The notes: generated by a model not told the origin, from the letters alone. A stretch of 63,904 nt of DNA from a bacterium (GCA_028689495.1 JAQTWB010000009.1:1-63904); one strand, 5' to 3'. Positions 17,485-26,616 are shown, numbered from the stretch's first letter. Numbers and translations: made by a program.

Positions 17485-19659
17485 TTACCGCACCGTGAGG
17501 CGGGCGAGTATGGCCGAGACTGTCTGGAAGTTATTGGCTCGAAGATGAATAAATTCGTCGACGCCAGCCTGACGAAATGCCTCTATGGATTCTTCTGGAT
17601 AACCGGCAAGGACTATTGTTGCCGATGGCTCCTTTTCTTTAAGTCGCCGCGCGTAATCGGTGACCCACAAAGGGTAGTCTTCGTCAGTTGAGCAGAGAAC
17701 AAAAAGCCTGAGGCCGCTGGCGAGTGATTCGGCTAGCGCTTCGTCCGAACTGTCCATTCCCTTGACGTAGCGGCAACGGATACCGGAGGGTGCGAGGAAA
17801 CTTTCAGAAAAATCGCTTCGTGCCTTGTGCTGGCGGAGCGGACCCATGGTAACAAGCATCGCTTCAAGTTTTTCGCCATGTTCTCGCTCGTAGCTCCAGG
17901 CTTGACTGCGCAGACCTTCATAGTCTGCGGATGCTCGGTATGGAGTGATAGCTGGACATGATTCACTGACATTCTTTGCATCGGTAGTCTCTTTTTCGGT
18001 AAATTCTGCTCCGCGCATGAGCGCAGTTGAAATTTCCGAGATAGTAGCCCCGGCAGCTGCAGCCTCGACAGCATCGCTGAAGTCAGCAGTTGATTCCAGT
18101 TTTTCCAGTGCCGCATGGGCACTCGCAGATTCTCTTTTATCGAGAAACGATTGGAGATTGTTTTTAAGTGTCTCAATTTCCTCGGCAGGGATTTTTGAGT
18201 TTTGTGAATTAAAAGGCATTTCGTCGAGATTGACATAGAGTGAAGAGCCGACAATTACATCTTTTCTGGTCTCGACTTTATCGCGGCGGAATTGACGCCT
18301 TTCTTTGATCTGTTGGCTGAGTTGTCCGCTTTTCAGGAAGACCTCGAAGCCACCGGTTTTTTCGATTTGCTGAAGATAATTATATGCAGCCTCCTCCAGT
18401 TCGCGGGTGAACGACTCGACGAAATATGAACCTCCGGCAGGGTCGATCACCGAAGCGACGTGTGATTCTTCACTGAGGATAATTTGAATGTTTCGTGCGA
18501 TGCGACGAGAGAAATCACCAGGCAGTTCGAACGTATCATTGTATTCTGTCAGTTCCAGCAGGTCAGCTCCGGCGCAGGCCGCGGCGAAGCCTTCGACTGT
18601 CGTGCGCAGCATGTTGACGTGCGGGTCAAGAGCAGTTTTGTTGCGGTGGAGTGATGACGTGTGAAGAGTCATTTTCTCGGCACTCAATCCAGCACCAGGG
18701 GCGGGAAAGCATGATCGGGCAATTTTGGCCCAGAGGCTACGGGCAGCGCGAAATTTACTGATTTCCTTGAAAAATTCCGTGCCGACTGAAAAACGGAACA
18801 CCAGTTTTTCAGCGACCATGGCGAGCGGAAGGCCTCGAGCTTCACAGGCGCGCATAATTTCCAGCGCCATACTCATCGACACTGCCAGCTCGTCGACCAT
18901 CGAACCGCCAGCTTCGGCAATATACCGACTGTCAATGGCGATGCAGGGGAACGAAAGTTTTGTTGCATCCGCCCATTTCAGGAAGCAGACAAGGCTCCGG
19001 TAAATTTCTTCCAGTTTCCAGGGTATTTCACCGCTACTGGCGAGAGTGCTATAGGGATTAATTGTGAAGGATGAGAGGTTTTTGAATTCATTTTTTGCCG
19101 CCGCTGCGAACAGGGCTGCGGCCGCTGCGCCACAGGCGCCTGCTTCGATATGCAGGTGAACTTTTTCATTCCATAAACCGGAAAACGCAACTTCCGCATC
19201 TTCTACCGTTGAGATGGAAGTGCCATCAACTCCAGTCCCTTTGTCCTGGACGGCAACAAAACCGAGCTTCCCAGCGTCATCGAGTACAAGTTTGACTGCC
19301 GAAAGTCCGCGGTGCAGGTCATTTCTAGCAGCTTTGTTAAATTGTTTGGCTGTCGGCAGGTGAGGGGTTTCGCAAATTTGCCAGGGGGAGCGTGAGTAGC
19401 CAGAGCTTGCCGTGTGTCTGGAGTAAGGGTAGGTCCCGGGGAACTGGCTAAGAGCTTCGGAGTCTGGAGAGTTATCTCGTGTATAGAGCGGCTGGATATC
19501 TATCCCCTCTACTGTTTTAGTGACAAGTCGTTTTTCGAATGAGCCGCCGGCCAACTGAGTGATCGCCAGTTCCTTCCACTGTGCGAGCGTCGGACTGGGG
19601 AATTCTTCCAGGGTGAGTCGGTCGTGTGAGCTGCTGGTTTTTTGAACAGTGTTACTCAT
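17485..19659 (-). CDS. mutA: Methylmalonyl-CoA mutase, small (non-catalytic) subunit
   Basis: Structural partner of the mutase large subunit. The 724 residues follow the same two-domain plan, but the B12-binding domain is degenerate: where the large subunit has DGHDRG, this chain reads GPLRQHKARSDF with no DxHxxG. The barrel also lacks the conserved TMYVTRPWT substrate motif. Both losses are normal for MutA/ScpA-type small subunits. Position directly before the large-subunit gene supports heterodimer formation. The start at 19659 is 30 bases after the CoA-transferase stop. Confidence 0.93.
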   Translation of the reverse strand: MSNTVQKTSSSHDRLTLEEFPSPTLAQWKELAITQLAGGSFEKRLVTKTVEGIDIQPLYTRDNSPDSEALSQFPGTYPYSRHTASSGYSRSPWQICETPHLPTAKQFNKAARNDLHRGLSAVKLVLDDAGKLGFVAVQDKGTGVDGTSISTVEDAEVAFSGLWNEKVHLHIEAGACGAAAAALFAAAAKNEFKNLSSFTINPYSTLASSGEIPWKLEEIYRSLVCFLKWADATKLSFPCIAIDSRYIAEAGGSMVDELAVSMSMALEIMRACEARGLPLAMVAEKLVFRFSVGTEFFKEISKFRAARSLWAKIARSCFPAPGAGLSAEKMTLHTSSLHRNKTALDPHVNMLRTTVEGFAAACAGADLLELTEYNDTFELPGDFSRRIARNIQIILSEESHVASVIDPAGGSYFVESFTRELEEAAYNYLQQIEKTGGFEVFLKSGQLSQQIKERRQFRRDKVETRKDVIVGSSLYVNLDEMPFNSQNSKIPAEEIETLKNNLQSFLDKRESASAHAALEKLESTADFSDAVEAAAAGATISEISTALMRGAEFTEKETTDAKNVSESCPAITPYRASADYEGLRSQAWSYEREHGEKLEAMLVTMGPLRQHKARSDFSESFLAPSGIRCRYVKGMDSSDEALAESLASGLRLFVLCSTDEDYPLWVTDYARRLKEKEPSATIVLAGYPEESIEAFRQAGVDEFIHLRANNFQTVSAILARLTVR

Positions 19660-19689
19660 CGTCTATCTTCCTATTAGGCTATAGTTTGC

Positions 19690-21189
19690 TCAGGCGCGCA
19701 TACTGCCGTTTTTTGCCAGGCGATTGTGAAATTCAAAGGCCCGTTCCAGCACGTGAGGTGTGTGTTTTGATGGGGCGTTTTCAAGCCCGTAGTCGAGATA
19801 TTCGCGCAGCAGCCCACGATAATCCGGGTGTGCGCATTTCTCGATGATTAATCGTGCCTTTTTTACCGGGCTTAGCCCACGCAGGTCGGCAAGGCCTTGC
19901 TCCGTGACGACGACTTGGACGGAGTGTTCATTTTGATCGACATGGGTAACCATCGGCACAACTGCCGAAATATTGCCATTCTTGGCGGTGGACGGCGTCA
20001 TGAAGATTGAAATGTAGGCGTTACGGCAGAAGTCTCCACTGCCGCCAATGCCATTGAGCATTTTGCTTCCCAGCACGTGGGTGGAGTTGACATTGCCAAA
20101 CAGGTCTATTTCAACAGCCGTATTCATTGAAATAATACCAACCCGGCGAATTACTTCGGGGTGGTTTGACATTTCCTGTTGGCGCAGGACAAAGCGGTCC
20201 TTGTGCAGGTTGATTTCACGCTGGAAACGTTCCTGGGCTTTCGGGGAAAGTGTCAGTGCGCAGGTTGAAGCACAATCCAGGCGGTCGGCATCGATTAGCT
20301 GGAAGATCGAGTCTTGCACTACCTCGGTGTACATCATGATTGGATCGATTCCCGGTGTGCTTGCCAAACGGCAGAGAACTGCATTCGCCACGTTCCCGAC
20401 GCCGGACTGGAAGGGTAGGTTTTTCGGCAACCGCCCCATTCTTTCTTCATGTTTAAGGAAGTCGATAATATGGCCGGCAATGGCATCACTTTCAGCGTCG
20501 GGGGCACGAAATTCGGCGTTTGAGTCAGGAAGGTTGGTCTTGACTATGCCGACAATTTTTTTTGGGTCGACCTGAACATAAGGAACGCCGATGCGGTCAC
20601 TTGGGTGATAAATCGGGATTGCCGCCCGGTGGGGAGGTGGCGCTGGAAGATAAACATCGTGCAGGCCTTTCATCTCTTCAAGGAAATGTTCGTTCAGTTC
20701 TATCAAGACCCGATCGGCTTGTTTGATATACGTGGCGCTCATGCCACCAGCCATTGAAAGATAGATTTTCCCATCGGTGGTTACGTCAATGGCTTCGACA
20801 ATTGCGGTAGTGCACTGGTCAATAAACCCGTAGCGGATAAATTGGGCAACGTGGGAAAGGTGGAGGTCGACAAATTCGACTTCACCACTGTTAATCGCGT
20901 TTCTCAGATCCTTGTTGGACTGATAGGGAATGCGCTTGCTCAGCGCATGGGCGCGGACAAGTTCTCCATCAAGCTCGTCCCCGGCACTGGCTCCGGTCCA
21001 GAGTTGTATGCGAAATTCTTCTCCGGCGGCGTGGATCTCTCTCGCTCGGGCAGCCAGTGCAATAGGGATAGCCTTCGGGTAGCCGGCGGGGGTAAAGCCG
21101 CTGGTGCCAACAGTTTCTCCGTTGCGGATTAGAGAGGCCGCTTCTTCGGCAGTCATCGACTTGTGGGAAATAATAGGTGATGTTCTCAT
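19690..21189 (-). CDS. scpC: Acetyl-CoA hydrolase/transferase family CoA-transferase (propionyl/acetyl-CoA:succinate)
   Basis: Family I CoA-transferase of 499 residues. The glutamate that forms the thioester intermediate is E289 in IMMYTEVVQDS, and the CoA-site GIGGSGDFCRNAY is near 385. Homologues move CoA between succinate and acetate or propionate. As first gene of an operon with mutase, epimerase and decarboxylase, the likely role is propionyl-CoA + succinate to propionate + succinyl-CoA, which closes the cycle. The acyl donor cannot be decided from sequence, and acetyl-CoA:succinate transfer for a modified TCA cycle is an alternative. Confidence 0.88.
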   Translation of the reverse strand: MRTSPIISHKSMTAEEAASLIRNGETVGTSGFTPAGYPKAIPIALAARAREIHAAGEEFRIQLWTGASAGDELDGELVRAHALSKRIPYQSNKDLRNAINSGEVEFVDLHLSHVAQFIRYGFIDQCTTAIVEAIDVTTDGKIYLSMAGGMSATYIKQADRVLIELNEHFLEEMKGLHDVYLPAPPPHRAAIPIYHPSDRIGVPYVQVDPKKIVGIVKTNLPDSNAEFRAPDAESDAIAGHIIDFLKHEERMGRLPKNLPFQSGVGNVANAVLCRLASTPGIDPIMMYTEVVQDSIFQLIDADRLDCASTCALTLSPKAQERFQREINLHKDRFVLRQQEMSNHPEVIRRVGIISMNTAVEIDLFGNVNSTHVLGSKMLNGIGGSGDFCRNAYISIFMTPSTAKNGNISAVVPMVTHVDQNEHSVQVVVTEQGLADLRGLSPVKKARLIIEKCAHPDYRGLLREYLDYGLENAPSKHTPHVLERAFEFHNRLAKNGSMRA

Positions 21190-21615
21190 TGTCCTTATGT
21201 CTGTTTGGTTTTCTGTGTCTGTGTAAGTTCTAACTGAAGCCAGGTTCGCAGATGTGGGTTGAAAAGACCGTTGTCCGAGTCAATTTTATTGCCGTTGCAG
21301 AAGTAGCGTAGCCTGGCATTCTAAAAATAAAAATTATTGATTACTAACATGTTTAAGTGGCCGGGGTTGTCGAAGTGCCGCTTAGAAAGTTGCCGTATCT
21401 CCGGCAGGAGAGGGCGATTCCATCAGCACAGCTTATTTCAAGCTATGTTTAAGCCAGCGCCAATATACACTTTGTGGGGTGCGGAACAACGATTCGCAGC
21501 GGTAGTAGTGATACAAAATATTTATCAATAGGGACGCAGGAGACATTTTTGTGGCAGGGGTCCCTGCGGAACATCGGATTTGTGGCGACGATGCTCATTT
21601 CGCAACACTCTCATT
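21190..21615 (-). promoter_or_regulatory. 426-bp region upstream of the methylmalonyl-CoA operon
   Basis: This region must hold the promoter and leader of the nine-gene operon and the 3' flank of lysA. Hairpin-forming sequences exist near 21525-21575 (GCAGGG-GT-CCCTGC and GGGACGCAGG with CCTGCG), which may terminate lysA transcription. I looked for a cobalamin riboswitch, since the mutase needs B12, and did not find a B12-box. No gene is supported. Confidence 0.4.
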
Positions 21616-22908
21616 TTATTTGAACCCCTCAAGCTCCGTGAAATTCAAGGTGGCGAAGAGGTCGTCCATTGTCTCCGAGCGGCGGATGAGCTTGTAGCTG
21701 CCATCGGTGCGGCGCAACAACTCGGCGTGACGAAGTTTGCCGTTATAGTTAAAGCCCATCGAATGGCCGTGAGCACCTGTGTCGTGGATGACGACAAGAT
21801 CTCCGGCTTGGAGAAGGGGAAGATGGCGATCAACTGCAAATTTGTCATTATTTTCACAGAGAGAGCCTGTTACGTCATAGGTCTGGTCGGCAGGCAGATG
21901 CTCTTTTCCGGGCACGGAAATATGGTGATAGGCTCCATACATTCCCGGGCGCATCAGGTCGGCCATACAGGAATCGAGACCAACGTAGTTTTTGTAGATT
22001 TGTTTTTTGTGCAGGACACGGGAAACGAGGTAGCCGTAAGGGCCGGTAATGTAGCGGCCGCATTCCATAAATATTTTCAGTGGCGCCAGTCCTTCTGCGA
22101 CAATCAGCTTGTCATACATTAAGCGGATGCCAGATGACAGAGCGTTTATGTCAATTGGACTTTGTTCAGGTCGATAGGGGATGCCGATGCCGCCGCCGAG
22201 GTTGACGAAGTCAAACTTGATGCCAAGCTCGGATGAGAGCTCGCCGACCAGGCGAAAGAGCATTTCCGCGGTTTCGATGAAATATTCGTAGTTGAGCTCA
22301 TTACTGGCGACCATTGTGTGCAAGCCAAAGGTTTTTACGCCCTTTTTTTGTGCAGCTTGGTAGCCGGCGAAGAGTTGCTCTCGGGTGAAACCGTATTTTG
22401 CTTCTTCGGGAACGCCGATAATCGCGTTTCCTTCTTTCAGCGGGCCAGGGTTGTAGCGAAAAGAGATAGTCGTTGGTAGGTGGCCGCCAACCTGTTCCAG
22501 GTATTCGATATGCGAGATATCGTCGAGGTTAATGATAGCACCAAGTTCCAGCGCCTTTTTGTATTCATAGTCAGGAGTATTGTTTGAGGTGAACATAATC
22601 ATTTCGCCCCGAGTACCCGAGCGTTCGGCAAGTAATAGCTCGGCAATTGAGCTGCAGTCAGCACCTGTTCCTTTCCCGGCAAGGAGCTTCATGATGTACG
22701 GGTTGGGCAGTGCTTTGACGGCGAAAAACTCGCGAAATCCTTCGTTCCAGGAAAACGCCGAGAGAAAACGGTCAAGGTTATCCAGCATGCTTTTTTCGTC
22801 GTAGACGTGGAACGGCGTTGGATACTTCTGTGTTACCATTTCAAGCTCTGCCGCAGTGAAAGGGAGGGACAGGTCCTTGGTGTTCGAATTCATCGTTGGA
22901 TTGGTCAT
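21616..22908 (-). CDS. lysA: Diaminopimelate decarboxylase
   Basis: PLP enzyme that decarboxylates meso-diaminopimelate to lysine. The barrel domain shows the Schiff-base lysine in FFAVKALPNPYI, the phosphate-binding NLGGGIGIPY, and the C-terminal domain has MECGRYITGPYGY and a GSLCENNDKF segment carrying the intersubunit cysteine. The total is 430 residues with the start chosen at ATG 22908 (MTNPT). A start at 22893 is equally possible, and neither has a clear ribosome-binding site. The open frame to 23007 adds residues not typical of the family. Carboxynorspermidine decarboxylase is a related enzyme, but the motif set fits LysA better. Confidence 0.88.
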   Translation of the reverse strand: MTNPTMNSNTKDLSLPFTAAELEMVTQKYPTPFHVYDEKSMLDNLDRFLSAFSWNEGFREFFAVKALPNPYIMKLLAGKGTGADCSSIAELLLAERSGTRGEMIMFTSNNTPDYEYKKALELGAIINLDDISHIEYLEQVGGHLPTTISFRYNPGPLKEGNAIIGVPEEAKYGFTREQLFAGYQAAQKKGVKTFGLHTMVASNELNYEYFIETAEMLFRLVGELSSELGIKFDFVNLGGGIGIPYRPEQSPIDINALSSGIRLMYDKLIVAEGLAPLKIFMECGRYITGPYGYLVSRVLHKKQIYKNYVGLDSCMADLMRPGMYGAYHHISVPGKEHLPADQTYDVTGSLCENNDKFAVDRHLPLLQAGDLVVIHDTGAHGHSMGFNYNGKLRHAELLRRTDGSYKLIRRSETMDDLFATLNFTELEGFK

Positions 22909-23028
22909 CGTCGCAAGCTGGATATCTCGGTTAACGGGTTTAAATGTTCGCCCTGTAACTTGCATGAAAGTCTCAACCAGAGCAAGTGCCGAACCCGCCA
23001 TAGGCACCGCTGATTGCGGGGGGCTCTC

Positions 23029-23400
23029 CTACCGGACCTTCTTTTGCGGCTCCCAGGCCATCCATTCACTGTCTGCATCCCGGCGGTAGAAAATCTGGTA
23101 TTCGCGGATACCGAGGAAATAAATTTTCAACTCTGTGGCTTTTTCTCCCGGCCATTCCGAGGTGTGGGGGGTGATATAAATTATCGATGGCTTCAGCACT
23201 TTAATCAATCGAGCGTTCTCTTCGGGGATAGATGTGACACATACGGCTTCAGCCGGTCCGATGTGTTGTACAGCGGCAAAAGACTCTTCCAGGGCATCGA
23301 TTTTAACAGGTCCGTTCATTCGGTCCATCTTGTCAGGGATAAGGCACAATTCGGAAACCTGATCGGAGTTTTGAGCGAAAGCGTAATAGGCGAGCAGCAT
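23029..23400 (-). CDS. Conserved-looking protein of unknown function, 123 aa
   Basis: I do not recognise a family. The protein is soluble, with alternating strands and helices and a rich aromatic C-terminal part (KIYFLGIREYQIFYRRDADS). It has no signal peptide, membrane helix or obvious catalytic motif. AAGGAAA lies about 6 bases before the ATG, so translation is plausible. It begins 35 bases after the Thg1-like gene and ends about 120 bases before lysA, all on the same strand, so it is probably in one transcript with the Thg1-like gene and could be functionally tied to it. Confidence 0.6.
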   Translation of the reverse strand: MLLAYYAFAQNSDQVSELCLIPDKMDRMNGPVKIDALEESFAAVQHIGPAEAVCVTSIPEENARLIKVLKPSIIYITPHTSEWPGEKATELKIYFLGIREYQIFYRRDADSEWMAWEPQKKVR

Positions 23401-23435
23401 GGTCTGTTTCCTTTTTCTGGTTTTATTGATGTCGT

Positions 23436-24491
23436 TCAGCTTTTTTGCAGTTTCATTCGGTGGCGCGGCATCAGTTTGCTGGCGCTTTTCTGGGTTCCGA
23501 CGCGAAATGGAGCATCGTTTGATTCTTTTTCCGGTCTTGTTGTGGCAACTTTATTATCCTTTGGTGGTTCTGCATGAGCCAGTGTAGTCTGACCCAGCGC
23601 AGGCCGACCCGGTGTAGTCCGTGCTGGTGCTGTCGGCGATGGAGCACGCAAGGCATCCGCCACTTTTGCTGTAGGGGAATCGGCCAGTTCTTTGATTGTG
23701 CGCCGCGGCACTTCCTGCATTTCCGGTTGGCAGGAATATGTTGTTCCATCGATTTTGTTCAACAGCAGAGCAAGATAGTCCTCGTCGCTTTCAGGCAGTT
23801 GCCAGGAGTCAACAAGCCGCGGGTCACCGTTTGCTTGCTCGTCCCACCAGAGGCCTACGCCGAATTTAAGCCAGGCCGGGCAATCTTCGAAGCGAAAACC
23901 CAGCGATTCAGCAAGTGCGAGGCGCTCGGGGTTGGTCAGCGGTTGAATCTTTTTGTTGATGTCCTGGCGGCTGAGTCCGTCACTGGCCAGGCCGCGCAAT
24001 AGGGCCTGTGAAAGCAGGTTGCGGTAAAAAGTGCGACGCATAAAAAAGAAATAGTCGAGCACATGGCGCTTTGTCGGCAGCTCGCTGAGCTTGGAATGAA
24101 AAAGTACTGGTAACCCGTAGTGCTGATTAAAAGATAAAGCAGCAGCGCTTGAGACAAGCGAGTGCAGGTTGCTGCGGCGGCGCGGATTAATTGCTTCACT
24201 GGCGTGAAAGAGGAGAGAGATTTCATCCCCATGGCAAAGGGCAAAGACATAGCGGAATCCGGAGCGCATCAAATCGGCGGCAGTGGAGACATAGGCCTGG
24301 GCGAACTTTTCTCCTAGTGGGTATTCCGCATCGTCGTGTTCAATCCAGAGAGGCCCAAAGCGATGGGAATCAACTCGCAGCACGAGATACATTTCCGGCA
24401 ACACGAGAAAGTCATTTGCTTTTTCGTATTGCTCGATGAAACGGGAATATTCTTCCAGAGTTTTTGGCTGATAATCGTTAAATTCGCTCAT
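23436..24491 (-). CDS. Thg1-like 3'-5' RNA polymerase with Pro/Ala-rich tail
   Basis: Resembles tRNA-His guanylyltransferase (Thg1) and Thg1-like proteins, which add nucleotides to RNA 5' ends in the reverse direction using a palm fold. The two metal-binding regions are visible: LVLRVDSHRFGPL, with D41 in the place of the eukaryotic RLDGRNF, and ALCHGDEISLLF with D89/E90 in place of SDEYSF. Downstream helices include RRRSNLHSLVSSAAA. From about residue 265 to 351 the chain becomes a low-complexity tail rich in Pro, Ala, Thr and Lys that is not part of the family. It is probably cotranscribed with the unknown 123-aa gene. Bacterial members often repair tRNA rather than add G-1. The family call is mine from motifs and should be tested by profile search. 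Confidence 0.75.
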   Translation of the reverse strand: MSEFNDYQPKTLEEYSRFIEQYEKANDFLVLPEMYLVLRVDSHRFGPLWIEHDDAEYPLGEKFAQAYVSTAADLMRSGFRYVFALCHGDEISLLFHASEAINPRRRSNLHSLVSSAAALSFNQHYGLPVLFHSKLSELPTKRHVLDYFFFMRRTFYRNLLSQALLRGLASDGLSRQDINKKIQPLTNPERLALAESLGFRFEDCPAWLKFGVGLWWDEQANGDPRLVDSWQLPESDEDYLALLLNKIDGTTYSCQPEMQEVPRRTIKELADSPTAKVADALRAPSPTAPARTTPGRPALGQTTLAHAEPPKDNKVATTRPEKESNDAPFRVGTQKSASKLMPRHRMKLQKS

Positions 24492-24568
24492 TCTACCGCT
24501 TCAGAAAATGGCTTTAACTTTGAGTTGAAAAAGTTAAAGAATTTTCACTTTTTCATGATTGACACGGC

Positions 24569-25843
24569 TTAATTTTTTGCATTGCCTGGACGCCTCGTGA
24601 CCTTTTTGCTGCGCAGGCTCAATTCTTCTTCGACATCACTTAGCCTGACGCCTGATGCGGCCATGCGAACCAGGGTGAAATAAATTACATCCGCAGCTTC
24701 CCAGCAGACTTCTGCCGGATTCTCCGCCTCAGTCAGTTCAGATGCTTCTTCGCGCAGCTTTGCTCCGAGAAGCTGCAAGTCACCGAAAAGACGGGCGGTA
24801 TACGAGCCTTCGGGGGCCAGGAGGCGGCGTTCGTTGACAAGCCTTTCCAGGGCGCCGAGATCGGCGTGGTTGCCGGCGATATCACCGAAGCAGCTTCTGG
24901 TGCTGAGGTGACAAAAGCCGGCACCGCTTTGTCTGACCGTAAAAAGCAGGGCATCGCGGTCGCAGTCAGCGCGGACTTTAAGCAACTCCTGCCGGTTTCC
25001 CGAAGTTGCCCCCTTGTGCCAGAGTCCGCCGCGGCTACGTGAATAGTAGACTCCTGTCCTTGAGTTAATCGCCTCTGCGATACTTTCCCTTGATGAATAG
25101 CACAGGCCGAGTGAAACTCCGTGCTCATCGGCGACAATGGTCGGAATCAGTCCATCGGCGCGGTCGCTTTTTAGCGGTGCAGCTACGGCCTGACCGAGGT
25201 CCATGCGGCCGCTGTAGAGGGCCATGCCGACCTGGGCATCGGCGCCAAGTGCATCGAGCTGGCAGATATCTTCAGTTGTTGTTACTCCGCCGGCGATGGT
25301 GACTTTTGTGTTTCCCGCCGCTTCAATCACCTCCTTGACTGTGTTGAAGTCAAGTCCCTGCAAACGGCCTTCGCGCTCGACAAAGGTAACGAGAAAGCCA
25401 TCAACATAGTCGCGCAGTTCGCGCAAGCGATCGGTCATCTTGTCGCCGGTGCGGCTTTTCCAGCCTTCGACGACGACCTCACCGTGGTCGGCGTCAACTG
25501 CGGCCATCAATCGACTTTTTGGCAGTTGCGAAAGAATTTCGGGAACGGCTTTTGTGCCGAGGATAATTCGTTCAGCGCCAGCATCGAGCCAGCGGATAGC
25601 GGCGTCGACGCTGCGAATGCCGCCGCCAACGCGACAGGCATAGCGCCGGGTAAGTTTGCGAATTGTATCTTCGTTGTTGATACCTGTGCTCATCGCCGCG
25701 TCAAGGTCAATGACCGCCAGATCTCCAGCGACGGCAAAGCGCTCGGCAATTGGCATGGGGTCACCGGCATCAATGCATTTTTCCTTGCCGCCGATTAGTT
25801 GTACGGCATTGCCGTTCATCAGGTCGATTGATGGAACGATCAT
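24569..25843 (-). CDS. hisA-hisIE: HisA-HisI-HisE fusion: three histidine-pathway activities in one chain
   Basis: A 424-residue fusion covering three histidine-pathway steps. Residues 1-230 are a HisA (ProFAR isomerase) barrel with PSIDLMNG (D7), D117 in the second catalytic strand and phosphate loops GGGIRSVDAAI and IAGGVTTTED. Residues about 232-322 are HisI (phosphoribosyl-AMP cyclohydrolase) with WHKGATSG, the metal motif DCDRD at 293-297 and cysteines 311 and 318. Residues about 325-412 are HisE (phosphoribosyl-ATP pyrophosphatase) with PEGSYTARLF, EEASEL and EAADVIYF. HisIE fusions are common, while adding HisA in front is unusual. No stop or frameshift separates the parts. The start overlaps the hisF stop in ATGA. 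Confidence 0.9.
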   Translation of the reverse strand: MIVPSIDLMNGNAVQLIGGKEKCIDAGDPMPIAERFAVAGDLAVIDLDAAMSTGINNEDTIRKLTRRYACRVGGGIRSVDAAIRWLDAGAERIILGTKAVPEILSQLPKSRLMAAVDADHGEVVVEGWKSRTGDKMTDRLRELRDYVDGFLVTFVEREGRLQGLDFNTVKEVIEAAGNTKVTIAGGVTTTEDICQLDALGADAQVGMALYSGRMDLGQAVAAPLKSDRADGLIPTIVADEHGVSLGLCYSSRESIAEAINSRTGVYYSRSRGGLWHKGATSGNRQELLKVRADCDRDALLFTVRQSGAGFCHLSTRSCFGDIAGNHADLGALERLVNERRLLAPEGSYTARLFGDLQLLGAKLREEASELTEAENPAEVCWEAADVIYFTLVRMAASGVRLSDVEEELSLRSKKVTRRPGNAKN

Positions 25844-26598
25844 AGTCTCACCATAATTCCATTGTCTGCGAGATACTGTTTTACCGAAGCAACAGTGTGT
25901 TCATTGTCGTGAAAAATTGAGGCAGCGAGCACTGCATCAGCACCGGCCTGAATTGCCTCGACCAGGTGCTGAGGAGTCGCAGCTCCTCCAGAGGCAATAA
26001 TTGGCGTGCGGACAACCGCCGCGGTTGCCGAAAGGAGCTCAAGATCGTAACCGCTACGTGTGCCGTCTCGGTCCCAGCTTGTCAGCAGAATCTCCCCGGC
26101 TCCGGCTTCAGTGGCTGTTTTTGCCCATTCCAGTGCGTCAAGTCCGGTTCTATATTTTCCGGCGCGGGTTACTACCTCCCAACCATCTCCATCAAGGCGG
26201 CGTGCGGCGTCGATGGCAATTACAGTACATTGGCGACCAAACTCTTCGGCGATCTCACCAAGAAGAGCTGGGTTATCGACGGCTGCAGTGTTGATGCCGA
26301 CTTTATCTGCCCCTGCTTGAAGCAGGGCCCAGGCATTTTTCAGACTGCGCACTCCGCCGCCAACGGTCAGTGGAATAGAAAGTTCGGCGCGAATACTGCG
26401 CACCGTTTCGACTGCCGTGGCTCGTCCTTCGTCAGTGGCTGAGACATCAAGCATTACAAGTTCGTCGGCACCCTGGTCTTCATAGAACCGCGCTCGTTCG
26501 GCGGGGTTACCTGCATCGCGCAGGTTCTGAAAGCGCACACCTTTGACGACGCGCCCGTCTCTTGTGTCGAGGCAGGGAATGATACGACTGGTAAGCAT
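25840..26598 (-). CDS. hisF: Imidazole glycerol phosphate synthase, cyclase subunit
   Basis: Cyclase half of IGP synthase, making imidazole glycerol phosphate and AICAR from PRFAR and ammonia. The 252 residues form a barrel with both catalytic aspartates (D11 in PCLDTRDG and the second in VIAIDAARR). The phosphate-binding loops are GGGVRSLKNA and ASGGAATPQHL, and LTSWDRDGTRSGYD is the HisF-specific loop that distinguishes it from HisA. It lies 18 bases after hisH and overlaps the fusion gene by 4 bases. Confidence 0.96.
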   Translation of the reverse strand: MLTSRIIPCLDTRDGRVVKGVRFQNLRDAGNPAERARFYEDQGADELVMLDVSATDEGRATAVETVRSIRAELSIPLTVGGGVRSLKNAWALLQAGADKVGINTAAVDNPALLGEIAEEFGRQCTVIAIDAARRLDGDGWEVVTRAGKYRTGLDALEWAKTATEAGAGEILLTSWDRDGTRSGYDLELLSATAAVVRTPIIASGGAATPQHLVEAIQAGADAVLAASIFHDNEHTVASVKQYLADNGIMVRL

Positions 26599-26616
26599 GA
26601 ACTTCCTCCGGATTTT

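Noticed and set aside
20048-20575. Plus-strand frame of 175 codons within the CoA-transferase gene
   Set aside because: Antisense shadow of scpC, without start signal or family features.
21190-21615. Cobalamin riboswitch before the mutase operon
   Set aside because: The B12-box consensus could not be found on the minus strand; only simple hairpins near lysA are present.
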